A stretch of DNA of 64,000 nt from Tetmemena sp. SeJ-2015 (lineage: Eukaryota; Ciliophora; Spirotrichea; Sporadotrichida; Oxytrichidae). Of this stretch, positions 35,785 through 46,739 are shown piece after piece. The position numbers were made by a program, and so were the translations under genes. How positions within the stretch are numbered: the first letter of the stretch is position 1; each line of letters opens with the position of its first letter. The stretch spans positions 116,381-180,380 of the forward strand of contig JAJKFJ010023213.1 in assembly GCA_027382625.1 (NCBI GenBank), given 5' to 3'. The notes beneath the pieces are model-generated. The model did not search any database. It was not told the DNA's origin and saw only the letters and a list, made by a program, of their open reading frames with translations.

Positions 35785-36115
35785 TCTCTAATGAGGAAAT
35801 AGTTGCTTTGGCATCTGTGGAGGCACTTGAGGCACTTAACGCTCCCACTCTGGGCCACACCACCTATTTCGAGAAGTTAGATAACTCCCTCTACAAGTTA
35901 GTTGCTTCCAACACTGCACCAGCTTCTATCCAGGGTCTTGCTCACGCACTCTCTGACGCAGACTTGAAGCCCATCGTTGACAAATTCGCCAAGACAAGAA
36001 GGTTTTCCAAGAACACCTCGGACAGGGATTCTTGAAACTAACTAACTTGGGTCACGATGAACTCCAAAACATTGAGAACTTCATCGTCAAGCACCCCTTC
36101 GCTAAATACATGTGA
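35785..36115 (+). CDS. Ascorbate-peroxidase-like gene, C-terminal block
   Basis: The block starts at pointer TCTCTAATGAGGAAATAG (35785-35802) and reads S-N-E-E-I-V-A-L-A-S-V-E-A-L-E, then L-K-P-I-V-D-K-F-A-K and L-G-Q-G-F-L-K-L-T-N-L-G. This is the C-terminal half of class I heme peroxidases. One base slip occurs near 35,997. Stop TGA 36113-36115. Bases 35,724-35,784, upstream of the pointer, only look like a short hydrophobic ORF. The N-terminal half lies 3 kb downstream on the same strand, so the blocks are in reversed order. The proximal heme-ligand His region (normally S-G-G-H) is replaced by A-S-V-E. Confidence 0.85.
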
Positions 36116-36609
36116 GCACTCATAGGTCATACTAGCATTTCTTAGTCAGACCACTCTGCAACTAGCTTGCTTCACAGCTTGTTATTTAAACCTAAGTTAA
36201 TTCCTCCCATAAACTTTAATAAACTTGCTTCTTCATTCTCTCATTGAATTTAATTAATCTTAATACCGTTTTAATTATAAGGTGAAAGAATTTGGTATAA
36301 TAATTTTCTCAATTAAAGTTGTGCTAAAAGGAATTAGGCTTAGCTCCATAATGAAGTCAAAAATATAATAACACCAGCATCAACCCCTTAATTACTCATT
36401 CCAGAGCGTCAAAGGCCCCACAGATAAGTCTTTCCATCAAGCTTAGAGCAATTAACCTCCCCAAAGAGAGGCCATCAACTCTTTTCTAATATCAACATGA
36501 AGGCTTGCTTATAGTTAATATAGTGATACCTTTTATAAATTTTTAATTTGAAGGCCGGTTAAACTGGAAGTAATTTTAACAGGAAGAAATTCAGCTCGTA
36601 ACTGCAAAG

Positions 36610-37230
36610 TCAGGGTAAAAACAGCCCCAGTCCTCCTCCTTTGGGATTCAGGGATAAACAAAGACCCAAATTCAACAACTAACATTTTTCAAAGAAAGCA
36701 CTCAAAGCTCTTAACGTGGACTCATAAAACAAGAATTATATTTAAAGAAAATTAAGAAGTCTATTATTTTGACTCACTCTAGTAGCAACTTAAAATATTA
36801 GTAGACAAGTCTGTCGAAGCAGCAGACCCACAGCAGTCAGAAGAACTATTATAGAAACGATGGCTACTGCAGTAGTACTTGAGTACCAAGCATACCTCAC
36901 AAGAGAGTTTCTAGGTGCAAGGGCTAAAGCGTATTCCATCTGGGTCAGCCTTTCGAAGTTAGTTTTAGGAGAGAGATAGAGAGCTTCATGAACTTAGACC
37001 TGTCCATAAACAGCAGCTTATCAACAAATCCTTAGCCTACATAACTTAATACAGGCAGCAGAAGAATTCATCATCCATATTGTATTATTCTTAAATATTA
37101 ATAAGAAACGAGATGATCTGGTTTCAGACGAGAATATTGTAAACAAAGAACCACCCATGACCAAGTAAGTTAATCCAAGCAAGAAATAAAAGTTAGTATT
37201 TTTATTCTAGAAAAATTTAGTCTTATCCAT
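36610..37230 (-). CDS. Hypothetical membrane protein
   Basis: ATG 37230 starts M-D-K-T-K-F-F-Q-N, followed by a hydrophobic stretch (Y-F-L-L-G-L-T-Y-L-V-M-G-G-S-L-F). A second strong helix (A-V-A-I-V-S-I-I-V-L-L-T-A-V-G-L-L-L) sits near 36,850 after E-A-L-Y-L-S-P-K-T-N-F-E-R-L. The frame changes near 37,100 (possible 20-nt GT...AAG intron) and again near 37,010. Stop TGA 36610-36612. It lies between the two peroxidase blocks. Family unknown. Confidence 0.45.
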
Positions 37231-37367
37231 TCTCGTTTTAGAGAGGACCACTTTCAGATTGAGGACTAGATATTCAGGCAAAGTTTGCGATAAGATGGAG
37301 GCTCGAGCATGGCTCTCAGAATGTATAACTTGTCTAAAATTCAGAAGAGGATAGCTGCGCTTCTGCC

Positions 37368-38640
37368 ATGGCAGGCGGTTCTCCTGGAAAAAACAAAAAT
37401 GGAGTTTCTCCAGGGAAAAGAGTCAAGACATCTGGAGCTTCTCCAAGTGTTAATAAGAGCTCAGTCAGTGGTGCAGCACTATTCTTTGGAAAACCTGTCC
37501 TTATTGATTCTTAGTCTTATTTAAAGGGGAGATTCTTCACTTATGTTTTTGCTATAATAAGCAAGTGAGCTTTGAAGGAGTGGGGCATGAAGGGAACGAT
37601 GACGGGTTAAATAAAGGCTAAATAAAAACTACTAAGGAGCTCGGAATTAACCCACCTTCTTTTTTCGATGAAGACACAGACAAGTTTTTCCTAAAGAGGA
37701 AGCTAGCAAGGAAGAATCTAATGATGGGGAGATCTACTGCAAACTCTCCTTTCGTCAGTGATTCTAGAATAGAAAAGTATAATATTTATCATCAGATTCA
37801 GTGGACTTCTTGAATCAAACAAGCGTTTTCCAACCACACTTGATGCAGAGGTCGTCAGGTAGTGGAACTCGTTTCCCGAACTCCTCTCAACTTAACTTTG
37901 AATTGAATTTGAGAACACCAATGCCCTCTAACGCACCACAGCATTAAGCAAGTCTGCTTTAGACCTAAGGTACCATAGGAGATAGACTAGCCACTACTAC
38001 ATCAGCAGCCGGAGGAGCTGGATACGATAAAGATGGAAAGCGAAGATTCGATCTCTACATGAATAGCCATCAGTACATCAGCAATCTAGAGTTGAAGGAA
38101 GGGGACAAGAAGTTAACTAATCATTTAAGAAAATTACATCTAATTCATTCTCATAAATTCTATGAGAAAAAGGTATTTTATAATCACGTGAAGTATCTTA
38201 GGCTATTTAAGGAGACAATGTATTCCTAACCTAGATTGGGAGACTTATCAGTTTTGGAGTTGAGTCCAGAATAGGAGCAGGATCTGAGGCGTTTCCGAGA
38301 TCAGCCAATAAGCTTTAAGAACCAGAATGATATCACATTCTTATACAAAGAAAGAGACTTCAGCCGCTCTAGCCTGAATTGGGTAGATCAACTGAGAAGA
38401 GATGGTTTTGAAGAAGTAGAAAAAGGTTCCACTTACCATAGAGGAGCAACAGGAAGTGTTAGCAATAATGATAACGCTATAGGGAAGAGGCGGTAACCGT
38501 TAGAAACATGGCAAATTAAGAAAGAGCAGCGTCATCTCTTAAGATTTCAGAAGGAGAGAGCCTTAGAGCAAAATAAGTATCAAGAACCTAAATACTTCCA
38601 GCAATGTAGATCTCTTTCACTGAGTCTAAAATTTTCAATT
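37368..38640 (+). CDS. Hypothetical protein nested between peroxidase blocks
   Basis: ATG 37368 (M-A-G-G-S-P-G-K-N-K-N-G-V). A 17-nt GT...AAG intron at 37545-37561 leads into V-S-F-E-G-V-G-H-E-G-N-D-D-G. A second short GT...CAG intron near 37,778 and a frame slip follow. The rest is a long frame with S/N/Q-rich sequence and a helical part (Y-I-S-N-L-E-L-K-E-G-D-K-K-L, L-S-P-E-Q-E-Q-D-L-R-R-F-R-D). The end is not clear and is probably near 38,640. No family recognised. Confidence 0.5.
37545..37561 (+). other. Ultrashort 17-nt intron
   Basis: GTTTTTGCTATAATAAG. Removal joins F-F-T-Y to Q-V-S-F-E-G in frame. Without it the frame stops at TGA. No flanking repeat offers an IES alternative. Confidence 0.55.
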
Positions 38641-38770
38641 TCATTTGAAGTAAAACTTTCAAGATCTCTCAATTTCATCGATATTAAAGTTAGACTAGTA
38701 TTCTTTGAGAAAGTTGATTTGTGCTTTTATAATATTTCTTTATTCTTTGCTTAGAGCGACCTATTATAAA

Positions 38771-39239
38771 ATGGCACGTAAATCTCTTTAGGGCATGCAA
38801 TACCTTGCTGAATCAATTTCTCCCTTCATGCATGCTCAGATCAAGACTTATCCCCTCTCCTCTTATCTGAGACTCCTCTGGAACGACGCTCTCACTTATG
38901 ATCCCGCTACCAAGCGCGGTGGACTCCGCTGCAACTACAAGAACTCACAGGTTGCTAGAGCTCCCTAGAACAAGCACCTACAGCTGCTTGCTCTTAACCT
39001 CGAGCGCATAAAGGTGAATAGAGTTGATGCTATGTTGGACAACTTGAGTGACGCAGATTATTTGGCAGCTGCTGGAGTCTTAATCCTTAAGGAGGCAAGC
39101 GGAGTTAATGTACTACAAGAATTCTCTTATGGCAGAGAGGAGGCCACTCCTCAGACACTTGGAAGCCCCAACCTCATCCCAACTCACTCTAACTTCAAGC
39201 AGAGCTTGCTCGCAAGAGGCTTCTCTAATGAGGAAATAG
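38771..39239 (+). CDS. Ascorbate-peroxidase-like gene, N-terminal block
   Basis: ATG 38771 (M-A-R-K-S-L-Q-G-M-Q-Y-L-A). The class I peroxidase scaffold is clear: Y-L-R-L-L-W-N-D-A-L-T-Y-D, G-G-L-R, A-D-Y-L-A-A-A-G-V-L-I-L-K-E-A-S-G, Y-G-R-E-E-A-T and F-K-Q-S-L-L-A-R-G-F-S-N-E-E-I. The catalytic distal His of the L-x-W-H-D motif is Asn here, so a normal peroxidase reaction is unlikely. The block ends at the 18-bp pointer (39222-39239). After it the sequence reads I-E-D-Y-Y-K-Y-K and leaves the family. Joined to 35785 it forms a protein of about 265 residues. Confidence 0.85.
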
Positions 39240-39330
39240 CAATCATTGAAGATTATTACAAATATAAGTAGATCAGACTTATAAATTCAAGAATCTGAGG
39301 AGACATAATTATTAATTTTTTAGTAAAGTA

Positions 39331-42196
39331 ATGTCAGACGATGAGAGTGAAATGGCAGCGATGCGCCAATCTTCTAAGTATTAGCAAGGCTTGACACAAA
39401 AAGGCTGAGTAAGCAGCCAAAAATAGGGATAACCCTCTAAATGAAGATACACTAAAGGATAAATAGTTTGGCCCTACATCACTATAGGACAGAAGTGAAA
39501 ATCATAAGGAGTAACAGAAATAAAAGTTAGGGCCAAGTATTGGAGAGTTCACTAATAAAAGGATAGGAGATGCTGACACTCTCGCACGATAGAGCCAAGA
39601 TTTTAAGATGCCCATGCCTATGAACTCGAAGAACTAAAAAGATAGAGCAAGTCAACAAAAGACCCTAGCTGAACCAAACAGAGAGGATTTGATAAGTCTT
39701 CAACTTTAGAGGCAAGAGCTACTCAGGAGATAAAAGTAAGGTGCTTACTCAAGTGAACTTGAGAGCACTAATGAAGGGTTAAGATAAGGTGCAGAATTTG
39801 ACCGAGGAGAAATGAAAGAGCTCAAGAGATCTCTTTAAGGAAGTGGAGCTTAGTTTGGAGGAGATGATGGACCTTAGATAGTGTTTGATCTTAGTTCCTC
39901 AACACAGGATGATGAAAGGGATGAAGATATCGATGATGCTGAGGCACAAAGAAGAAAAAGAGCGAGGGAAGTTGAGCGCTACAAGTAACACATGAGAGAA
40001 GAATATGAGGAGGAAATGTAAAGAAAAATTCTAAACCAGACAAAGAAAGATAAAGATAAGCAGCAACTAAAGTATGAGAAGAAATAAGGTCTGTTAATAT
40101 AAATGAGCTATATAAAAATTAATTTTTAAGGTCATCAGAGTTTTGGCAAAGAGAAAGTGTATGAAGATGAGCATGATGAGCAGATGAGTTCTTTGCGAGG
40201 AATGATGAGCCTTGAGGTTGGTAAGAGTGCACAGAAGCTATAATAAAGATGTATAGGTATTTTATTAATAGCTAATCATAAATAAGATGACAGTGGATGA
40301 AATAGATAAAGTTCACAGTTAGCATAAAAGAGCCAAGATTGAGGCTCAGGTTAAGAGAAAAGAAGATTTTGAAATTAACTAAGAGGATGATGATGACGAT
40401 GATTTTGTGGGGCCAAAGTTAGATCTCTTCCAAAAAGATGATAGAGAGGAAGAGAGTAATCAAAATTAGACAAGGATTCAAGATGAAATTGAAGGCCTGA
40501 ATGAGTCAGAAAGACCAAGGAAGAATAACTCAGTTTATTAAAATACTAAGCATGTCACTGATGACGATTCTGATGATGAATTTGCTGATAACCCTTATCG
40601 ATTACCGATTTCTCATGAAGTAGAATTGGGAGGCCACTCTAGATCTATTCAGACTATTGATATTGACTCGACTGGATCCAGAATGATAACTGGAGGTCTA
40701 GACTTCATGCTCAAAATTTGGGATTTCCCAGGAATGAATAGACGTCTGAAATCGATGAGAGAGTTCAAGCCTTTTGATGGACCACCCAGTAAATGCTCTC
40801 TCTTTCGATCCTGATGGAGAAAATTTCCTCGCATGCTGCGGAAATAACCAGGCCAAGATTTACAACAGAGATGGCTAGAGAATTCAGACTACTATCAGAG
40901 GAGATATGTACATTTCTGATATGGCAAATACTAAAGGCCATGTGGCCACAATTTTAGACGGAAAGTGGCATCCGAAAGATAAGAGAATCTTCATGACTGC
41001 AAGTCTTGATGGGTCAATCAGACTTTGGGATCTGAACTCAAAGTAAATGGGTGTCGACTCGCAGATTATGCATGAACAAGTCATTAAGGCTCATAACAAT
41101 AGAGGTCTTAAGGTTGCAGTAAACACTTGCTGTTTTTCAGCGTCTGGGAATGTTATTGTTGGAGGGACAGCAGAGGGTTAAGTTTAAATATGGGATAGAA
41201 AGCTTAAAAGTTTCCACAGACCCTCGATCAATATCGCAAACGCTCACTAACAAGGTTGCGAAGTTTCTTGTGTGAAACTATTCAGAGATGAAAAGAAACT
41301 TGCCACAAGAGGTATGGATGATACTTTGAAACTCTGGGATATTAGGAATTCAAAGCACCCCTTCTAAGAATGCAAGGATCTCATCAATCTTTCAAGCAAG
41401 ACTAACATCACTATTTCCCCTGATGAAAAATTAGTCCTGACTGGTACTTCAGTCAGAAAGGGTTTCGGACATGGGCTCTTAGTCGGAATGAATGTGCAAA
41501 CTGGGGACATGGATTTGAGACTACCGATATCAGACGAGTCAGTTATCTGTTCTTACTGGCATCCACTGATAAATCAAATAGTGGTGGGCTCAGCAGATGA
41601 TAAGATCAGAATCCTGTATGATCCCAAACTTTCACAGAGAGGCATCACTACAAGCCTTATCAAGCTAGAAAAGAAAAAGGCTATTGACAGCGTTACCATA
41701 GTCTCAAAACCCATCTTCAATCCCAGTGTCTATGAAGATGAGCGCGAGAAATAAATGGAGAAGGATCCACATAACCCCAATAACTAGAACGCACCTTCAG
41801 CTTTCATACCTCCTGAAGTACTCGACCCCAGACTCGCCAAAGAGAAGAGGTTGAATGATCCCAAGTAGACTAATATGCCAGAAATGCCTTTGCAAGGTCC
41901 ACTAGGAAGGGGTGGTAAATTTTCTGCTTCGGGTACTTACACTCAGTATCTTATGCGTCACTTGGCCAAGAACTCTACTAGAGATGTGGACCCTAGAGAA
42001 GCACTATTGAGTCATGCTAAAGAGGCTGAGAGCAATCCAAAAGTGGGTATAGCCAGCTTACTAGCATACTCAACCAAAGGCAATCTATGATTACAGTGAG
42101 ATTGCAAGAGAAGATTTAAGAATGCTGGAAACTAGTGGCTTTAAGAGATGTGGAAGATGTGGACTTAAGCTATGTGTATGTAATAAAAAGTCTTGA
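39331..42196 (+). CDS. WDR70: WD40-repeat protein WDR70
   Basis: Ortholog of WDR70, a nuclear WD40 protein linked to chromatin and DNA damage responses. ATG 39331 (M-S-D-D-E-S-E-M-A-A-M). The N-terminal third is charged and Q-rich (R-R-K-R-A-R-E-V-E-R). The WD repeats start near 40,620 (G-G-H-S-R-S-I-Q-T-I-D-I-D) and include the diagnostic Y-I-S-D-M-A-N-T-K-G-H, T-R-G-M-D-D-T-L-K-L-W-D and D-P-K-L-S-Q-R-G. The tail has G-R-G-G-K-F and R-E-A-L-L-S-H-A-K-E-A-E-S-N-P, then a Cys pair motif C-G-R-C-G-L-K-L-C-V-C and TGA 42194-42196. There are single-base slips at about 39,404, 40,788 and 42,079. Confidence 0.9.
40089..40130 (+). other. 42-nt insert in WDR70: intron or IES
   Basis: The insert begins GTCTG and ends TTTAAG, so a GT-AG intron fits. 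It is also flanked by a 7-bp direct repeat, TAAGGTC (40085-40091 and 40127-40133), the signature of an IES pointer. Either removal leaves the same sequence. Confidence 0.6.
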
Positions 42197-42307
42197 GCTT
42201 CATTTTAATTAAATTAAGAGTTTTATACATAATAAATTAATTCTTAATAATCTTAAGCTCTTATAAGAGAGCTTTCTATCTCATTCGATTAGGGACTATT
42301 CTTTTCA

Positions 42308-43100
42308 TCATCTTTTCTTCTGCTTCTTTAAGATGAAAGTCAGCTTCTCCCCCGCCTTTTCGTATTCTTGAAGAGAGTCTGCTACTTTCTTTTCTGCAGA
42401 TCTTAAGTTTTAATTGCAGATTTTCAAGAGTGTCTCATGCGCTAATCCTCTCCGCCAATTTATTATCTATAATTTTCGCTCTATTTAGTTAAATTTAGTT
42501 AAATTTATTAGGCGCCACTTTGCTTTTTATGCCCTGCCACAAAGCTCTTTGTCAATTCGGTGCTTCTTCTTTACTTTTAGGAGTATTCCTTCCTTAAAGC
42601 TTCACTTCTCCTCAATAAGCCGAATAATTTCATCCTTCAGTGAGTTGATCATTTGCTTGATTTTGGGCAATTGAAGAATACTCCTGCTTATACTCCTTAA
42701 AATTGTATATATCATCTTCATCTCCTCCCTAAGGCAAATCATTACCTCCGTCAGATTGAAAGTGGTCCCTTGATTGGTTCTGGGAAATAAATTTCCTTTG
42801 TGAAAGCTTTTCAGATTGCATGCTCTCTCTTTTCTTACTAATTTCTGACTCTTGAGCATGAGATTGATGATTAGTCTCTTTGATCACTCGAGAAATATAA
42901 TATGATTCATTTTATTTAATCTAATTTATTTAGCATGAAAATCATTGCCATTTTTGAGTTATGGCAATTTAAGAGTCTTCATCAGATTAATTTGCAACTT
43001 GGTGTTGAGCTTGTCTTTTGATGGGCGAGCAGGCTGATTTTGGCTAACTGACTGAGTATTCTGCTACCTTTGCTGAAAGTCGCCTTCTTAGTTCCCTCTA
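42308..43100 (-). CDS. Family protein copy 1 (coil with E-Y-E-K-A-G-E tail)
   Basis: The C-terminal part reads S-A-E-K-K-V-A-D-S-L-Q-E-Y-E-K-A-G-E-K-L-T-F-I-L-K-K and ends at TGA 42308-42310. Upstream are R-K-E-Y-S-Q-K-Q-R-R-S-T-E-L-T-K-S-F-V-A-G-H and an acidic Q/S-rich segment. Copy 2 at 45984-46739 has the same parts in the same order. The reading frame is broken near 42,490 and 42,620; the start is not resolved. A further Q/R/G-rich frame (43,030-43,300) may be its N-terminus or a separate gene. Function unknown. Confidence 0.5.
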
Positions 43101-43399
43101 CCTCTATAGGGTTAAAGTTGGGCCATCTGCTAGATCTGGGAGCCTCAGGTTCTCGAATTTCCAGTAGGTTTCAAGTTTGCTGGAGCATCTGGTTTTGAGG
43201 TTGACTTCTCTCACCACTTCGAAGAGACATACTGGAATTGTCAATTCAAGTCATATCAGTGTGAGTCTCTACTGAACTTTTTATAGGCTTTGACCTCTAT
43301 AGATTCTGGTTTCTTTTCGCATCCTTTAGCACATCTGATTAGGAAATTCTTTGGCTTCTAGTATTATAGCACAAGATTTAATTTTAAATAGAATTAAAA

Positions 43400-44700
43400 G
43401 ATAAAATAATTTAATATGGATTTAAATAATGCTGATGAAGAGTATAAATTTAAATAAATTTTAGCAATTAGACATATAATGAAAAAATATATTACAATTT
43501 TTCAAATTTATACAAAAATTGTGTTTTAAACATAAAAGTAAATGCAGATATATGTTGAGTAAATGGCGTTCAATCTTAATACATAGCTACTGAAGAGATG
43601 GTTAATAGCACGCTGCTGTTAATGTTTTACAAGAAGGCAATCAGGTCATTCTAAAATTTCAACTCTCTCTTAGTTTTATAACCTGAGTTCGCTTAAAAAT
43701 TAAATCTTTTGTTTCAATAAATTATTACCTATATTAAATATAAAATTCTAAGTATTCTCTTTGATATCTCCAATCTTAAGAGCATTTCGTTTCCCTCAAA
43801 ATATAAGTGACATTAAAACACATTAGCTGATAAATTTAAACTTAATTCGATTTATTATGAAATAAATATTTTGTCTGGTTCTTAAATGATTAGATATGTT
43901 GCACTTTAACTGTTTTATCCAGGACTATTCTGTTTATTCACAGCAGAGATCTTCGCTGTGAAACAAATTTCTCATTTATGCTACTTTTGGATTAGAGAAT
44001 TTAACGAAGGAAATTTTTTTCAAATAAAAGAGGAAATTCAATTTAAAAACTTAATAAAAGGATAAATTGCAAATAACTATTTAGGTTTTTATTCTCTCCT
44101 ACCTCAACTTTCAAATTTAAACTTTAAATAAATTTTAATTTCAACTTCTCCTTTATCCCTAATTAGATTTATTCACGTCAAAATTTTAATATTTTACATT
44201 TAAATGACATTTACCTTAAGCCTACTTTCAAATAAAGGAGAAAAAAATTCGGGTCTAAATATCTTTTATTTAGAATAGTTTTATAAAATAGGATTACATA
44301 TTTATATCTTAAAGGTATGATAAATAATAGTTTTGAAACATAATTTATATACTTTTTCTTCTATTTCTCGAATAATAGAATAAATTATTTAAAAATAGTC
44401 TATTTCTTATTATAAATCATTATAAAAGTTATAGAGAACTAATTTGTATTTGTTGCTTTATTTACAAATGTAACTATAATCTTAATAAAAATTCCTTGGG
44501 TTCTTTAATACAGATAAAACTAGATTTTATTTTACAAACTTTATTTTATTATTTTATTTAAATAAATATAAATATGGTCTCTTTAACATGTTGATCCTTA
44601 CTTTCGCATCTTATTCTGTCAAGATCTTAGATTATTCTTAATAAAATCGATATCCTTTTTCTTGAAATTATATTTATTCAATTAGTAGCCTTTGCTTTGC
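43400..44700. other. AT-rich gene-free stretch
   Basis: Very AT-rich, with no frame longer than expected by chance even when TAA/TAG are sense codons. No tandem repeat or RNA gene was recognised. Likely germline-limited or intergenic DNA. Confidence 0.4.
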
Positions 44701-44899
44701 TATAGTGAATCCCTTCGATATTTCACAAAACCCAGGTAAATTAACTCGATTACTATCTTTATTGAGAAAAGTCTAATTATCACGGAAGTGCTTCTATCTT
44801 ACATTTTGGACTACATACTGACTTGAAGAAGAAGTTGTAGTTGGCTTAACTCATCTTTCGCAGATTCCAGCCTAAATTATTTTTCTTCAATATTTTAGA

Positions 44900-45340
44900 G
44901 GTCTAAGATTTTCATCTATTCCTTAAAAAAGTCTTCTTTATAATCTGCCTTCATTTATTTGATATCAAAATTTTCTCTTTAATCAATAAGCAGATTATTC
45001 AGAGTGTCAACTTATAATTCTTATGGAATGTACCCACACTTATCATTTATTTCTAAATGCCTCCATTCCAAACTTCAAAAGCTATTTATATCATTAGTAA
45101 TGAACTTCCTATTCATTGTAGTTGCTATCTTTCAAAGCTCCAAATTTTAGTCCTTGAGATCGATATATATTTTGGAGCAAGTTTTCCATTAGCATAAGAT
45201 CATTCTATCCTTCATCCTCTAAAGCAAAATTTGGAATAAAGCCTAATGGATTTTGATTTCTAGAGACTTGAATTTGCTGCATGGTATCTTTCTTCAATCT
45301 CTCTTTTAAAAATTAAAATTTTAAAGCTCGTTTTTTACTA
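44900..45340 (-). pseudogene. Fragment of the same local gene family
   Basis: The minus strand encodes R-N-Q-N-P-L-G-F-I-P-N-F-A-L-E-D-E-G-Q-N-D-L, then, after a break, D-T-L-N-N-L-L-I-D-Q-R-E-N-F-D-I-K-Q. A related R-N-A-N-S-Q-V-F-I-Q-D-P-A-L-E-G-E-E-E-N-N-L is at about 47,070-47,160. Frames are short and interrupted, so this is either a decayed copy or an IES-broken gene. Confidence 0.4.
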
Positions 45341-45780
45341 AATTAGATGAGATATTCTATTTCTAATAGAGAGCCTGTTTCCTTAAGCAATAGATTATGA
45401 CTTTATCATCTTTAGTGATTGCTTTACTTCTATGATGACTATATTATGTGAAGGTGCCTTTTCACTCTGAATATTCTCTAGAGGACGCGCCTCATTTATT
45501 TTTCTTTGGAGAGCTTCTTAGAAGATATCTCTTTGGGAATCTCTCTTTTTACAATTTAAGAGGGAGTTCTTTTTTTAATAAATATTTTTGTTGTAGTTGA
45601 TATCAGCCTTATGAAAAATTCCCTAAGACCTCTTCCCTATCTTTATTATAATAATAAAGATAGGGAAATTATTTATTATATTTGAATTAATATGATCTTG
45701 CTATTTGACTTAATCCTAATACTCAGAATCCTTTCATCAATACTACATTAGATATTTTAAATTATTGAGTTAATTTAAGT
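45240..45780. repeat. Duplication copy 1
   Basis: This stretch is similar over its length to 47140-47720. Shared landmarks in the same order are GATTTCTAGAGA-like start, TTTTTTACTAAATTAGATG, GAGAGCTTCTTAGA-like, a TTTATTATAATAATAAAGATA-like hairpin and TGATCTTGCTATTTGACTTA. The offset is about 1.9 kb. Base differences and small indels are frequent, so the duplication is old. Confidence 0.65.
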
Positions 45781-45983
45781 TTGTTTATGATGAAAAAAAT
45801 ATTTAAGAAAAATAAGCGAGAAGCTTCAATCATAGATATCTATAAGTGTGAATTCACGAGATTCTAGATTTTTATTTAAGATTAGTTTTCGAAGTTTTAT
45901 CAATAATTTACTTATTCTTATTCATCTTAAAACTATTATAATAGATTACCTTTACAATTTACTTTAAATTCTTGTTTGCTATA

Positions 45984-46739
45984 TCATTTTTTCTACTTTT
46001 TAACCTTATTTAGGGTATAAGTAAGCTACTCCCCAGCCTTTTCATATTCTTTTAGAGAGCTCACAACTTCCTTCACTGCATTTCGGTAATTATCATTGCA
46101 TTTAGTCAAGATTTTATAAGCTCTTTGATAATCTTCTTCATCTTAAAAGTTGCTATTTTAGCTTAATTCATATTAACTAAGCTGATTCTATTCGACAGTA
46201 CGCTGTCTCTGATGTCCATCCACAAAACTTTTGATTAGCTCTGTGATTCCTTTTTACTTTTTGCTATAGTCCTGCTTTAAATCATCACTTTCTTGAATTA
46301 ATTAATTCATTTCTGCTTAAGTGATAGCCTCATTTTGAAATTCTTAGTCTGGATCATAATCGTCCTCCTGATAATAATCATGATAATTTTCCTATTGCTG
46401 CTGCTCTTCTTCTCCTTCCTCTTAAGGCTAATCTTATTCAAAGTCGGAGTAGAAGCTTTGATGAAACTGGTTCTGAGCAATTTCTTCCCTTCGTTGAAGC
46501 TTCACAGTTTACTTTTAATTTCTCTTTCTTGGTATATCAAAATCTTCATCTTAAGGTTGAAGAGCATCCCCTCTAGACTAAAAATGGCTGACTTTATTAT
46601 AATGAATCTAGTTCTTATTGCCTAAAAAATATTGCTTTGTTTGACTGTCAATAATTTCGGACTCTTCATCAGAAATTATAACCTCTTAGTGATATGACTG
46701 CTTGATATTTGGCTTAATATGCTTTTATTTTTCCTGCAT
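45984..46739 (-). CDS. Family protein copy 2 (coil with E-Y-E-K-A-G-E tail)
   Basis: ATG 46739 (M-Q-E-K-Q-K-H-I-K-P-N-I-K-Q-S-Y). An acidic I-I-S-D-E-E-S-E-I-I segment follows. After breaks the frame continues with A-E-M-N-Q-L-I-Q-E-S-D-D-L-K-Q-D-Y-S-K-K-Q, T-E-L-I-K-S-F-V-D-G-H and C-N-D-N-Y-R-N-A-V-K-E-V-V-S-S-L-K-E-Y-E-K-A-G-E, to TGA 45984-45986. It parallels copy 1 segment by segment. Small, charged, probably coiled; no known family. Confidence 0.55.

Noticed and set aside
29870..40790. Programmed +1 frameshifting
   Set aside because: The slips have no common slippery motif, go in both directions and favour homopolymers, so sequencing error is the simpler explanation.
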